From assembly GCA_008921705.1 (NCBI GenBank), contig VFFE01007506.1, forward strand, positions 1,373,822 to 1,437,821: a stretch of DNA of 64,000 bases, in the 5' to 3' direction. Origin of the DNA: Burhinus oedicnemus. Lineage: Eukaryota; Chordata; Aves; Charadriiformes; Burhinidae. The position numbers were made by a program, and so were the translations under genes. Every line of letters starts with the position of its first letter. The first letter of the stretch is position 1. The notes beneath the pieces are model-generated. The model did not search any database. It was not told the origin of the DNA and was given only the letters and a program-made list of their open reading frames with translations. Below, one piece after another: positions 13,801 to 28,600 of the stretch.

Positions 13801-16800
13801 GGTCCGTAGAATTTTGCAGATAATATTCCAATCACATTTTATCATTTTCAGGGAGTTCAATGGCTGGAAATTTTGACAATGCCACTTTAAAGCATGTCAG
13901 TGGTTTTGCAAACCTTTTTGTCCTGTCTCCTGTTCTCAAGGGCGTTTAGCAAGTTTAATACCACAATATACCACTTGAAAAATAAGTATAAAACTAATCA
14001 CATCTGCCTGCAGCATTAGGCAGCCACACATCTCTTATTTCACCATTGTTTTCTCTGAAATTAGCCTGGAGACATAGGAAGACTAAATACCTAGTATATT
14101 ATTAAAACTATAAATCCTTCTCTCACAAAAATCACCAATATTTCAGACTCAGATGTGCTAATGAGTACAGGAAAACTCATCTTGTGTCATGCTGAGACTC
14201 TAATAGAAATCAAACTATCCCTGACTTCAGCTTCATTGATTTTTGCTTTGTTATCAAAGGAGTCAATATTTTTGGCACATATATGTCTGATTAATAGACA
14301 AAAGTAGTCTGCCTGGTGGAGAATATCAGTAGGAATACAGTTGTCACAAAGCTGATTTTTCTTAAAAACACATCAAAAAGCCTTTAACCATCATAGTTTA
14401 CATTTATTCCCTTCTGCTTAAAGGCTCTAGTGTGTTTACATGCAACGTTTTGTGGGATGGCTTGGCTATAAAAGTTGCTGAGAGTAATGTATACTCATCT
14501 TAAAAAATTACAGGCACATTAAAGCCACTGATCTTCAGTTATTGCTTTCTGAAAGCTTCGTCCGCACTACTTTAGTTATAGAAAGAAGTCTTTTCATAAA
14601 TGAGAATCAACCTCATTTCTTGACAAACTGCAGCAGCATTACAGAAGCAATCTGTGCACTATATTGAAAAAAAGCAATAACGCAGTGCTCTGGAGGGCTG
14701 ATAACGGCAACAGCGAGAAGAAATATGTAAAATTCTCTGCTGGTCTAAACTGATATGGTTTTATTCAACCAGGCTGCCTTATGAAAGGTACACTTATTTT
14801 CTGCGTATCACAGTATCACCTCTTCTGTACTGGCTGTCTGGAATGAAAATCAAGGAAAGTGGCCAAATAAAATAGCAGGCAGCCGCAGGCTCCAAGACCC
14901 CATTTCTTCCCCTTCTGTACCAGCATGTTTGCCTATTAATCCTGCAAGAACTTTGCAAGAGGAACTGGACTGGCAATGGTTCACATCTCTGGTACTCAAC
15001 AAGCTTCTGGGTGTATTGATCACAGGCTCTTTCCTTGCATACGGCAAGTCAAACCAAGTATCTACGCGGCCCAAATCACATCTGCACAGTGGTGGGCGTG
15101 CTCACAGCCGCACCGACGTTGGTGGCAATGTATTGGGTCAGGGGTTCTTTCTGTATCGTTTGAGAATCGTTGCAATGGTTTCTTGGCAAATTCAGAAGTT
15201 TCACAAGTCTAATCCAGAGTCTGATCTGCCCTCTCCCTCTGGCACAAGAATTAGTAAAACAGAAAGGAAGAGTGATAGTATTTTTTAGTGTAAAACAACG
15301 TATTTTTAAAAGATGGTGAAAGCAACAAAAATGCACTTTTAGGTTTTGGCTTGTTATTTTCATTTACTTACTATTCACTTTCAGCATTCACACACAAAGT
15401 ACAACACCGTGATGCTATCCAGTAACAAAAATCTGCATTAAATTAAAATAGAGGAAAACAAAGCTCAGAGGCACCTGTGTGTGCTTTATTTGAAGCTGTC
15501 AGTGCAAACCAAAGCAGAAGGCCCTATTACCATGTAGTTATGGAGATGGTAAGAAAACAAGGGTATATCATTATAAGATGTTCTGCTGCTTGTAATTAGG
15601 CAGCAAGTAATTTCCAAGGAATATCTAATTCAAGGACTTTCAGGGTATGTATAATGTTATGTAAAAATGTAAAAGCCCTTTTTTCCTGTACTTTAGTTAG
15701 GACAGTTGTTTTGCACTTTAAAGTTAATTGCAAATCACTGTCAGTTATTAAATGTACGTCAGTTTTTCTACTGCAAAGGTGTATTATGTCAGGCAAAGGC
15801 TGTCTATATTAGAGATGGGAGTGCAGAACAGCATGTGTGCTGCTGGCTATGTGGTCTGAGATAACCCACGTTTGCTCTTTGAGTACTTACATGTGTGTGG
15901 CACGCTTTGATACCTGGGCAGACGGTGTATTAGAATGGCAGCCAAGAAAAAGAAGTTAAAATAACTGCAAACTGTTTATGAACATAGGACTGATTTTTCA
16001 GGTAAGCTTGCGTGAGGAAAAGACCACACACACACCAGCACTTGAAGTATTACAAGTTTCCTTTTTTCTCCCACTATAAAAGAAAGAAAGGCTGTTTGTA
16101 ACTACTCAGACCCTCCTCACCTAAACTAATTATTAGTAGTACAGGCTCTCATTTGGGTCACCGCAAGCCTCTGACATTTAGTAGACAGTTTTCTTGATCA
16201 TCTTTGTGTTTTTCCGATGGGTGAAGCAGCTAGAGCTGCAGATAACTGTTGATCTCAATCAAATCTGTCCCAAACTGAGGCCATTTGCCCTGATGCACGG
16301 GCTGATATAGGGAAACATCATGTACTCCTGAGAAAGTCAAAATCTTGTCTTCTTTTTTCCTCAACAGCTCCCTCCAGTAACCGTACTATGCTCACGAATT
16401 TTTACTTTGTCCCTGTACAAGGCAGAGGTGTGGTGAGCACCAACTAGGGGAAACAAGCGAGAGCTGCCTTCTGTATGGCAGTTGGCATGGGACAAACCTA
16501 GATGAGAAAAGAATGTGGGACTTTGTCTAAAGGAAGGACGTACTGCCTGGAAAACCTGAGCCAGGATGTCAGTGTTTTACACAGAGCCTGTGGCCAAGGC
16601 TGGGGAGCTACAGAGAACTAAAATGGGCTTGAAATCACTATGTGATCGTTGCTTCCTTTTCCAAGCTAAAAAAAAAAAAAAATCCAGAAAAGAAATTTTG
16701 GCAAAAATCATCTGATTTGGCTGTTTGACCTCTGCAGGGTGGGAGTGGAGAACTTCACCTAGTAAGAGTAGCTCACTCTCTTGAGTAGGTTGCAAGTCTC

Positions 16801-19519
16801 CTGTACGAGCTGTGATAAGTGTCTGCATACAAAATCCCATCATAGTCAGCTGAAGCACATCAGCCAAAATCCAGCATCCCATGTAAAAGTAAAGATATGT
16901 CCCTCTCTGGAAAACCTCTGGAAAACCCTGAGTAAATGCGCTTTAAGCAAGAGACAGCTTTGGAACAGAAGAATTGAACTCAGAGCCCCCCCTAAACCAA
17001 AACTTCCTTCTGGCAAGGAGGCTGGGACTGCAGTAACAACTGCTAAATCAATGGTGTTTCTGCTTCTCCCTCGCGCTGCCTCAGAACATATGCGCGCATT
17101 TTCCTGAACCACCTTCCTTGAGCATTTGCACATGACTCTACACAGTTGTGCTCAGCTCTGTTGGAAAGTGCAGATTTTCATGCAGACTTGAGGAAAGACG
17201 GCCAAAAGTCAAGTGTGGGAGTGGGAGTCAAGGCGAAACATCCATGAATATTTCTCAGTTCAAGCAGCGTTGTCTTCCTAGTATTATCTCAACCTTTCAG
17301 AGTAAGTAGTTGCATATGAACAAAAGCATCCATATCCCAGCTGGCAGGTATCTGCAGTTACCATGCATTATTAAACATTTATGGAGGAGCTGCTTCCAAG
17401 AAGACTGGGTCGAGTACAGAAGCAGCATTTTCATCTAAAGTTACCTCAGAGTCCAGATGTCATTCGGCTTGATCCGTGTCTTGGAAGCTAACGGTGGCTG
17501 CAGCATTTATAATTCACAGAAGAACAACGTAATTTAGTCTTGTCTGACTTTTTAAAAGTATGCAAGAGTTTTATATGTGTGCTGTGACCTTATACTAGTT
17601 AGTGACAGGCAAAGCTTCAGAAAGCCGTAACCCACCTCATGGTTGAGAGGCCAAGACTAGGTTGTTCAATGCTCACCCCAAATTACTTTTCAGAGGTACC
17701 TTGTTACCCTCTTCAGCTAAGCGCAGAGACTTAGCTCTGGCTGTGGTTTGAAGCATGTGTGGATGGAGGGGCTGTAGTCACAAATGTTATTTTTAGCGTG
17801 GCAAGGCTGATCTTCCGCAGCACCTCTCATAACTGGAGGAGTCAGATGGGCTCCTCTGCATGGCCATACAGTGCAGAAACTAAGCCTTACGTGCTCCTGG
17901 CTGTCTTCTGGGTGAGCTTATTTCTATCCCTTTACCAAAGAAGGACCTCAGAAATATACACTTTCTCAGGCCACACTCCCCCCTGCCATGGAGGGGATTA
18001 GGCCTGCCAGAAAGCAATTCAGAAATAAGGGACAACTTTGGAGAATTACCTCTCTTGTCTAAATCACTCACATATGGTTCTTCCCAGCTCAGTGGAGACA
18101 GCAGTTCCTCTCAGAGACACAGTGTTAGCTTCGGTCACCCGAAAGTGAGAAATGGACAATTTTACTGCAAAGTACAACTTTCATCAATATGTTGGTCCCA
18201 AATCAGGAAACAAACACTAGAGCAAAATATCACTATACTTAAATGAAAGCATAGCTTTGAATATAAATCTTTGCTGGGTATACTGGGCAGGCATAACAAG
18301 TACTGGCTTAGTTACCTCACTCTGAGAGGCAGTAAAGCCTTTCAAGGGGCTTCCATCCTGCAGTTAACTAGGAGTGACTGAAATAGTTGCAGAAGTCTGA
18401 AGGTTGTGATGTTCAACCCGCGCGTCTCATATCACACACACCCCCCGAATCCTTCTGCCTTACTTTACGCTCATTGCATTACCACACTGTTCCTTAATAC
18501 TGTTTATTGTAGGTGGACTCAAAGATGAAGCAATTTCTCTATTTTTTTTTAACAAAGGCAGAAGTAAGAGCTAACAGTACAATCCCGTATATCGATTATT
18601 CCTCCCACCCCTTACCAGTATGTAAATGCTCACAATTCTGATCTGCTGTGGGGTTCCTGAGAAGCTGCCAATGCATCGCCTTTGTTTGCACAAAGTTTAG
18701 CTGTCTCTCCATAAGCTCCTGAATTCTGTAATAAAACAGCAAGAGCAAAATGTACTCTGGAAAGTGGCCTAATGCAAAACTGTGGCACCGATTTTAAATC
18801 ATAATGCTACTGCCTTTTTGGAACCTTTTCCTATTCTAATGTGCGTGTCAGCTGTGATAAAAGTATTGAGCAACAAGCTTTGAACTCTTTTGGTGCTCTG
18901 TTGAAGTGTTTGAACAATACTGCCATGTCAATTTAGCTACATTTTATAATAATCGGTGATTTGGGACAAATTATAGAGTAAACACAGCATATCTGAACCA
19001 AACAATTTCTTTTAAAGATATTCTAAATGAAAACATATTTAAGCTTATTGTTATTGCTTTTAGTACAATCACCATGGAAACTACACAAAACTCACTTTTA
19101 ATATCCATTCTTTCTTAAATGCTTTGTGTTGCTTAAATGATACATGAATTGAGCATAATTGGTTTGGTATTTTAATGGTCAGTCATGGAACAGCATGTCC
19201 TTTGGAACATGTTATAACTGAGTTAATTGCTGCATTTACTGTATGTAAGATGCAAGTTTATACAAGCTTTTTTATGGAAGGAAACGGGAGCAAAACTTTT
19301 GAAACACCAATGGATGTTTTGGATTACGTATATCTCAATTCACTGTGAAGTTTTAAAATTCCAACAGAGAAAGACCTGGTCAGCTTCACCCTATGGAAAA
19401 CTCAGCTAAAATCAGTGCATTTACATTAAAAATTAATCTGTTTCGCTACCTTCAGAACTAAGATGTATTTTCAAGGATGCTGTTAGAGGCATAACCACAT
19501 TCACAGTCTGGCCCAGGTT
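10861..19519. other. Unique non-coding DNA, no gene recognised
   Basis: Apart from the ATT microsatellite near 12.6 kb, no feature can be supported. The best open frames are 119 codons at 14929-15288 (plus), and 108 and 95 codons overlapping on opposite strands at 16781-17133. They occur as antisense pairs in slightly GC-richer sequence and resemble nothing known to me. A 14-base A run lies near 16670. At 13170-13250 the words GGAAAC and GAAACTACC recur several times, without forming a clean tandem array. Confidence 0.6.
12613..12639. repeat. (ATT)n microsatellite, interrupted
   Basis: Five ATT units are followed by a TTC interruption and three further ATT units. It is short and imperfect, so it is probably not highly polymorphic. 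Confidence 0.85.
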
Positions 19520-19610
19520 TCAGCATATAGAATTCTAGAATCACCTAGGTTGGAACATAACCCTTTCCCAGGTTCCCAAGGACAGCATTGAAGTGCTTGA
19601 TGGAACCTAT
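19520..19610 (-). mobile_element. Probable old CR1 LINE 3' tail fragment
   Basis: The plus strand reads as a decayed reverse complement of a CR1 3' end: a degenerate AGAATTCTAGAATCACC block stands where the ATTCTATG octamers normally lie, followed by AGGTTGGAA and a run resembling the conserved segment after it. No coding part is left. The match is short and diverged, so both ends are approximate and chance similarity is not excluded. Confidence 0.4.
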
Positions 19611-22600
19611 CATATAGTCTCTTTCCCAATATACTCTATGGGAGATGAGTGGTAAGAAACAGATACTGTACATACACAATTCAGTCAGGTTGTTCCTAAA
19701 TCTGTAAAATTCCAGTTACCAGCACTGTATTTTTTGTATATATGTTTGTACACACATGGAGGAGCCATTAGCAATCCCCTAACAGTACATCCCTTGAGTA
19801 TACTTAATAGCCTTATTTTTGCCTAGGTTCAATGTTCCTTCTGATGATTCCAGCTCAGCTGGAGATTGGTTTGAACAAGGGCTACAAAAATTGTCCGTAA
19901 GCATGATGCCAAGCTGCATTTTTTTCCTCATCTGCAGCCCCTGGCAGCAGTGACTCTGCACTTCACAGGCTCCTCACATCATCTACTAGTGGCAATAGGA
20001 GATGACCTGAGACCCTTCATTTGCTCCACCAGCACCAGGCTGTGACTAGACCCACACCATGAGCTCCCAGAGCTCCCTCAGGGTTCACGTCCTCCAGCAG
20101 GCGCTGCAGGTGCCAATTGCTTCTTGCTTCTTGTTGCCACCTACAGCTTCACCCCTCTGTGCAGCAAGGAGGAGGAAGGCTGTGGCAAGGCAGAGAAGTC
20201 CCGGGCATAACAAAGTGAGATATGACAGGCCTGAGTGTGTGACCGCTGAAAGAGACCTAAAGATACGTGTGGATGCCAACACGGGCAGAATGCAGCAGTC
20301 AAGCGAAGAATCCCCATGTGAACATCATGACAAAGATACGCATACATACCAGAAGTGATATTGTATGTAAGTGAGAGATTCGTTTCCCCCATTTCTCTAA
20401 CCATTAGATGCCTGTCTTGCTTATCATTACACCGTGGCACAGCAGCACAGTTTTAGAGCCACACCAGCAGAAGCAAAGGCAATTTTTTTCCAACAAACCA
20501 CCTTTAAGGTAAAAATTGCAGCATCAGCCCGAGGGAAATGCGCAGTGATAGAACACACATAGTTGAAAACAAAATTAAAAAATACATATAAATGCATTTC
20601 AGCTCACTTCTTTTATTAAAATGCTTGAAATTTAAATTTGAATGCATACCCATCTGTCTGAAGGATAAGTTCAATATAAGCTTTTATTCCAATTTACATA
20701 CATCTTACTTTGCAAAATGCCTCCTGAAACTCAGGCTAAGTAATGCACAGAGGAAGTAATGCATTTATCTTCCAAGGACACAGTACCCCCTTGATGTGCC
20801 TTTTGAAAAAGACCTAAAGAAAGTACTTTGGGCAATGCTGTTCAAGCTGTTGGATATTTCTAAGGTCCCCACGTTGAACCAGTTTCTCGGGGAGCAGAAA
20901 AGGTCAAATTATGTAGTAGAATTACACTCTCTAGTGGTGAAATCCTTACCCTTGTGTCACTGTGGCTCCATCACGTCCCCCTTGTTCTCCTCGTTCTTTC
21001 AGGAGATTAACAAGCAGTTCATCTCATATGTGTTGCTGCCAAGAGCTATTTCTATTGGAGAGGGCACAGTTACCAGCTCTTCTCAATCCAAAAATTAAAA
21101 AGGAAAAATTGGAACTTCAGGAAAGAACACTTCAACAGCCATTTCTTGACCATACGCAATTGTTGAAGGAGATGAATAAACACTATCCATGTGCATACAC
21201 ACATACATTTTATGAAAAAACATTTATTTTATGAAGGAGAATTTAACGCAAAATCTTCCCCTGCTAGATGAACAACCACACAGTTGACATGAATTGCTAC
21301 TGTTAAATGACCAGCAGGGTTGTCCTCATACAGGCCAACCATAGCCCTAGTAAATTTATTATTTGCTTGTGAGAAAAAAGCTTCAGATTACTCTTGTAAC
21401 TACTATTTATGGTCTTATCCACAAAGCACTGGAAAAAATTTGTCCAAAAGTATGTTTATCCCAGAAATTGGGAAACCTGCACCCTGGCGACAGATTCAGC
21501 TTGAAACCAAGTTTCATGAGATTTGCTACTGGGTGTTGCATGTGCATAATTACAGCACTTAGAATAACATCGGGCATGTGGTGACGTATGGCCCCACAAG
21601 AGGAAACTAAAAAGCCCATTCAGTCCTCAGGAGGAAAGGATGCCCTAAATTTTGCCTATGCACATACCTGAAAGGTCCGTGTTCATGTCATACTTTTCCT
21701 AAACTGAAAATACATGCACTGAGGCAATTGCAGCAGAAGACCATAAGCTCTGCTAACCTGATGGATGTGAGAATAGCTTCCTTGCCACCTACCTGTAGGC
21801 TCTTTGGAGTGTAACCTAAGCTAAAGAGCTCAGTTTCAGGAAATCCTCAGCCAAAAGTCCTACAGTTTCATTTCTGTATCCTATCTGCTTTTGCACAACT
21901 GTACCTCCTTCACATCATTTGATCTCTTTGCCCTACAGACAGTTGCAGACCACTCACTCACTGTGCTCATTTTTGCACAGAACTGTTGTTTTCTCCCTTG
22001 TTAGTCTCTCCACCATGGCCTCCCCATACTCAAGAGCTTGGCCAGAGAAGCACAGCCAAATGAAGGAAAATATTTGCTATGCACTATATTTTGGCAACAG
22101 CAATCAGACCATCCACTTCCATGATATGATTTTGCATCAGATTGCTTACCTGGGCATTCACAAAATCAGGAATGATTGCACTTTTAAGGTTTCAGTAGAA
22201 AATCTACATGAACAAGCAATTTTGCCCAGGAGGAAAGGATCAGTAGATGGAAGCAGCTGGAGCTATAATATATGCAGTTCAAGGGCTTTACTGTAGACTG
22301 GTTTCCTGAGCCAAATATTCCCAGTGTGCATCTGGTTGGACCTAAGATTGCTTGAGAGTCTAATGTTCTCATGAGGGGTAGAAGGTCACTGGGGCAGCAC
22401 CTCCAATCCAGATTCCTCTGAAAAGAACCTGGTCTTACATTCACCAAACTGCTCCACAGGCTGGAGCAGCACACATTGAACTTCACACAGTACAGCGGGG
22501 TGGGTTTGGTACACATCACGGGAAGGGAAGCAGGAACACACGGTTTAGGCTCATATCAGGGTCAAATGATGCAAAAAACCCGCTCTGTTTTGTCCAGGGC

Positions 22601-25600
22601 ATTTTCTTTCCCCAGTTTTGAACAACTGAAAGAACAAAATGGGGAAACGACAGCACAGCAGATATGCATAATGAGCATTCCCAAACACAAGACTTGATTT
22701 ATTGGTACGTACAGTTTTCTGTAAGTATGACCAGGTGAAATTTGATGTAATGGACTACAATGGGCTGTGAGGCCGGTGTGGGGATTTTGCAGCACAGACA
22801 TTTGAGATTGTCCATACATGATCAAATGACCACTCTCTTCCCTTGTGGGGTATTAGCAACCAGCACACAGAAGGATCTTTTCCCATTTTTAACATGTAAT
22901 AGAAAACCTGGACACAGAATATGAAGCCAGAATATCACAATCTCATCTTTTCCATTATGGTCCATTTCTGCACCATATTTTGGGTCAAGATCCAAATTTC
23001 AATGCTAGATTCCACTCCCATTACAGGATAAATCAAAATCCAGACTAAAGTCAACAACTCTGGGGGCAGAAGGAGGGGAAAGTATCAATTTATATCTTAA
23101 TTTTGCAGCTGAGATTAAAATCAAGCCTTTATTGTCCAAGATTGTGAAGTTCAGAGTAATTAATCCTTTCTGTGAAACCCATCATTTTGTTATCATGAAA
23201 TCAATACATTGACTCTCATCTTACTTTTGACCTTGCCACTTAACCCCTTCATGTGTCTTTCCTGGTGTTTTATTTTATTTCATGAGCTAGCATTCTGCTC
23301 ATTTCAAATTTGAACCAAGCTTTCAGGTGCCTCGAGGGGAGAACATTCATGTCTCTTCCTGAAAGCCCACGGCATAGCTGTTGTTTTTGATAGATTGCAG
23401 CAGGATCAAGAAACCACCACAAAATTGCTTTTGCTTTTTAAGGGAAGTAAATGAGCTCAAAGCATGTCCTTGCCAGTGCTGCATTTGAAAACAAGAGGGA
23501 GATTTGTCATGTCAAGTGCAGCTGAAATACAGAACATACTCTTCAGACCAACTTGTTCTAAACCATCTACTGCATAATCGATACAAAACGTTCATTTACC
23601 GTGCTCTTTGCAGGTAAGCATACACTTAAGACTTGAATATCTGGATAACAAGGAGACCATATGTTGCTCCCACTACGTCAACAGTGATTTTCTTATCAAT
23701 TTTTGAAATCTACTGCCAACATTATCTTTCACTGTCCTAAAATACTGGAAGAGTTACAGATGATCCCATGCCCTCTTACTTTATCACTAATCTGATGCAA
23801 AAATAGCCTGCCATTCAGTGGTCCCAAGGCAACCAGTCCTGGCCAAAATACAGCCACCCTTTCTTCCCCCAGTTAGCATAACTGGGTATGCTAACCCAGT
23901 TAAACCTCTTGTGCAGGTCTCCTCTCTGGATGCTGCCACCCAAGCCTCAAGGTCAGTGTCAGCCACCAACATGCTCTCCCCAGGTGCTCCCACTGTTCCT
24001 GTGTTACCTCCCCAGGGAAAAATGAGAGCAGCTTTTCTGGGAAAGTCTGAATTAGAGCACACAGGTCACTAATTCAGTCACTATGAAAAGCCAAGGAGAA
24101 AGCTCCTGCAGTGGCTTCAAGCTGGGAGCAGCTGGTCAGTCAGCCCTGCGCACTCTCCCCTGGCAGACAGCAGGGTGCCATCACGCTGGTGTGATGGACG
24201 GAGGGGCTGCAAGGCTGGACTGCAAAGCTGCAAGAAAGGACATGGGATGTACCTCCCAAAACACCAAAATAAGATGTTCTCAGGGCCCATGGTCACAGAG
24301 GTCTGACAGTAACAGCAGAGATTGATGAGGTTTCTGAGGCTCCTTAAGCACATGGTAAATAAGCAGAAATTAACAAACTTATTTGCATTCTTGCTGGAAA
24401 GCAAGTTTTGAACCTGACTTTCTAAAGGGGAAAAGCTAACGAGCTCCCATGTCTCCTGTGTCACTGAGGCTGGAATTATATCAACATCTATTCCCAGCAC
24501 TAAGCGAGCAGTAATTATTTCCAGATGTATGCAAATAGGGTTGATTTTTTCCACATTAATCTTTCACACAGCCTACATACGTTGAGAAGTTCAGACATTT
24601 ACTCAGCATTCAAATAAAACATAAAGGGATTAAAAAAACTATCTGGTCTGTTAAGCTTCCTTAAAAGGGAGATGATGGCATTTGCCTAACAGTCTAGCTT
24701 GATTTTATTACTGAAATTCTGGGGATTTATGTAACTGTCCTGCTTTTTTCCAAGGTTTACGTTTTTGTCCAACTAATTCAATTCCTTGTGTCCCTGTACA
24801 ATGTAGTGAAAATAAGCACTAAATTTTGATGGCCCTTGATGCTACTTGAGTTTTTTTATTACAGCATGGAAAACATTAAAGAAGTTGGGACAATCCCCAC
24901 AACATTTTCTTCCTGGGTTAGCTCCTGATGGCTTTGGATAGAACAGATAAGTCTCTCATTCCCTCTATACTGCAGTGTTAAATCACAGTGAATACAGAAA
25001 ACTTGGTTCATCTTTGCAAAATACAAGAATGGTGCAAGGGACATTCACTGCACCAGCCTGAATGACTGAGCCGCAGGAGGCAGTGGCAAGCTCATGTCTT
25101 GCCTTGCTGACAGTGGCTGCCCATGAGACGTGCTGTGCCCACAGGTCTTGTAGGGACCTGGCACCATTCTTCACTAACCAGACCAGCCGTCCCTCCTCAT
25201 CCACCTGGAAGAAGGTGCTTGCCCTCAAGCCTCCATGCAAACATTTTCTAGTCATGGGAGAATTGATCCAGGGCAGCTATACCATCGGGAATGCACTGGT
25301 CATATGCTTTGCAAACATATGGAAAAGTGAGTCTTTTTGCAAGTAGTCACGGCAGAGAAAAAAACATCAAAGATGGAGTCATCTCCAGCCATTCCTTTGT
25401 CTGCAGAATGTGCTCAGTCTTTTGATGTCCAAATATAGGGGCAAGATGTTTAATGGGGTTGTAAGGTACCCCCCGCCACCAGCACGTATACCCCCAGCTT
25501 TGCACTAGCCTTTCAACACCTGACAATAAACTATGGCTTTTAAACACTAGATGTGCTACCTTGTTTGATTGCTTGGAGATTTTGTGAACTGCTGTGATTT

Positions 25601-28600
25601 GAAAGTTATACATAGTGTTTATTTTTAGAGATGAACCTGACCTTTACAGAGCTGGATTTCAATTTCCTCTTCACCTCTGGGGAAGCCCAATAGCTTAAGA
25701 TTTTGGTCCTGGCTGTAAACAAGGTGTCATGGTAAGCTGTGATATTTACATGAAGCCCTCTGTTCAAATAGTAAAACATTTCCCTCAGAAGTCTTCAGAT
25801 CTAGTAGGGCTCAGTCCACGTCCATAATACACAGTAGATCAAAAAGAACATATATTTTCTAATTCAAAGTTCCTTACAAAATACAGACTGACTCTGTGAA
25901 TTTGCCTCATGTGACTAATCAGGCTGGTGTCCATGAATTTATTCATATATAGATCATCTCTGTTCATTAGCATCAGCAGACTGACTAATGCTTCGTTCAG
26001 TTTATCTTTATGGATCCAGCTCCACCAAAGAAATGTCTACACTAAACCTATCACTCACCAAATTGCTTTATCTTCTTTGAATAACACTTATAATGGCTTA
26101 TGAATAGCATAAATAAAGAATGTGGAAAGAGACATTTGATTTTCCACACATATTATTGAATTATATCTCAAACATTTTATCAAATGGTCTAACAGTTAAT
26201 ACTCAAACAACAGTATTGTTTACCAGACAATTTTTTTACACATTTTTTTTTTAGGACAGATAGTAACTGGATACTATCACTTTTTGTTCCTCACTACTCC
26301 CTACCCTTTAAAGTTCAACAACCAAGATTTCAGACAGCTCCTCAACGAGATATAAGCAAGAATACATAGATTATACAATCATTGTTATTCCAATTTTACT
26401 AAGTTAGGGGAGAGTTACCTTTGTATTTCTCCTATCCATAAGTTGCATTTCCCTGAGGAAAAAAACCTCAAACATTGCTGCTTTTTTCTTTGATAAACAG
26501 TATCTACCAGGGCCATCGGAAGGGTTCTGAGCAGCTGAAGGTGGGAGCTTCTCAGGTCCTTTCTTATGGCCCTGGGGACCTCCCCAGTGTCCTTCCCCCA
26601 GCAGCAGCAGCATTACTGTCTCTGGCAAGACCAACACCATGGAAGTACCCAGCCAGAGATAAGGAGCTATTTTTCCCTTCCTTCTTTCTCTATAGTTTTG
26701 TTTAACCAAGATCAATACTTCAAAGCAACCAATTTCAACTCATATTTTGTGTGATTCATACCTCACTTTTTCTTTTGGTACTGTTCTAGTTCTTGTGAGT
26801 TTGCATTAGCTACTAAATATACAAAATGGAAATCAATAGTCAAATCTTCCTCCACCTGCAAAATCTTCAGTATGTCCTCAAAAACATCCTGTACTCTTTT
26901 TCTGTATTATAATTGGCCCAGTTCTGTGAATATGTTTGCTGTCCTGATAAATGCTGGGCAACTGAGTTTATTGGGATGTCTCAGATCTTTCTCTGCAGCA
27001 AAGCTTTCAAAGATATCTCAACCGTTGTTACTATCCTGTACTGAATAATCAGAGAGGTAAAAAAGTCAAACTGTCATGTAGCTAAAATGTCTCACAGAGT
27101 CTCACCCTGTCAGAGACTCCACAAAAAAATTAAATCAATCCATATTGCTTTTCTTCTCTTTCCAGACCACCCACTTACTCTTTGTACTGGATTTCAGTTA
27201 CTTTTGTTATCAACACTAATTTCTTATACGCTACCTAAAGAAAAGTCAACATTTATAAAAGACCGTATTTTTCTACTTATGAAGGGAAAGATTTCTTCCC
27301 ATGTTTATACAATCATATTTCTCTCCAGCATATTAAAATGATTTTAGGGACTCTGACTAATGAAAAGTTTGGGACAGGATAAAAATAAACCTTGATGGGT
27401 TTTACTGCAACCAGCTACTAAGCGGTTTGGGTTCTATGGATGTTTTTTCCTCCTGTCAGCTTCTAGTCTGCAGTATGAATCTAAAACATATGAGTAAATA
27501 TTCCAAAACTTCCACTGTGGCCTTTGATGTTCACAACTCAGGAGAGTGTTCAGCTTTTCAGCTCGGCATCTTGGAGGTGGTCTCTTACCCAAGGTGAATG
27601 TAGGAAACACCCTCCACTTAAAAGGTAAAATGATGGATTAACACTATGGGCGAAGGCCCTATTTTCCTTGTATTCCTTTTAAACTCCATTTATACAGTAT
27701 TTGGTTCAAGGCGGTAGATCTCTCATCACAGCATTCCTGCTATGGAGCTGAGGATTATACAGGGCAAGGCAAAGAAATGAAAGTCTTTTCAGGAATTATT
27801 CTTCACAGTGCTACCTCATCACCCAAGTGAAGGCATGATTGTTTTTTTCAGTAGGAGGCCCTGGTACGCCTGTAAGAAAGCACCCAGGGAACAGGAATCA
27901 CACTTGTTCTCATCTATGACTGATCTCCATTCCTAGAACTTTGGCTTCAAATAATTTAACCAAGCATCACTGCCAAGAGGCCAAAGCCATTTTTCTTGCA
28001 TGCTAATAATTATTGTGAACTGCAACAAGCTTATGGGTTTAAGTTGTCCAAATTGGTGGGGAAGACTTTAAGATGACTGAAGCTCCCCTTGAGCCGTTAG
28101 AGCAATGACAATTTATACTGGTGGAGGATTTGTTTTTTACTGTATGATGAATCAGTCTTTTACTACAACTGTGTTTTCTTTCCTTTCATAATTAGAAGCA
28201 AGTAGTTAAAGGAAATTGATTGTACATGAAAGCAGAAAGAAGTGGAAAGTCATGTCTTCTACCAGAAAGAGTACAGCAATGCTCAATAATCTTGACATCA
28301 AAAGACTTCCCCCAGGATTATGGTTAGCTGCTTCCCAAATGCCTCACTTGTCCATTCCAGTCTGGGTACCTCATCTGGGGCTTCCCACAACACCAGGCGA
28401 GCTGTGCGGGGCTTACTTGTCATGACGTGGGTATCTGTCTACTAAGAATCAAGGTAAAACCACAGGTTCCTTTTTCACTGGCTAGTCGTTATTAAAGACA
28501 GAGCTCTAATCAAATGGTAACAATATTTAGTTACAAGCCACCTGGGATGATATTTGAACCAGCAACCTCATGCTACAAATAACATTCAGCATCCCATCCG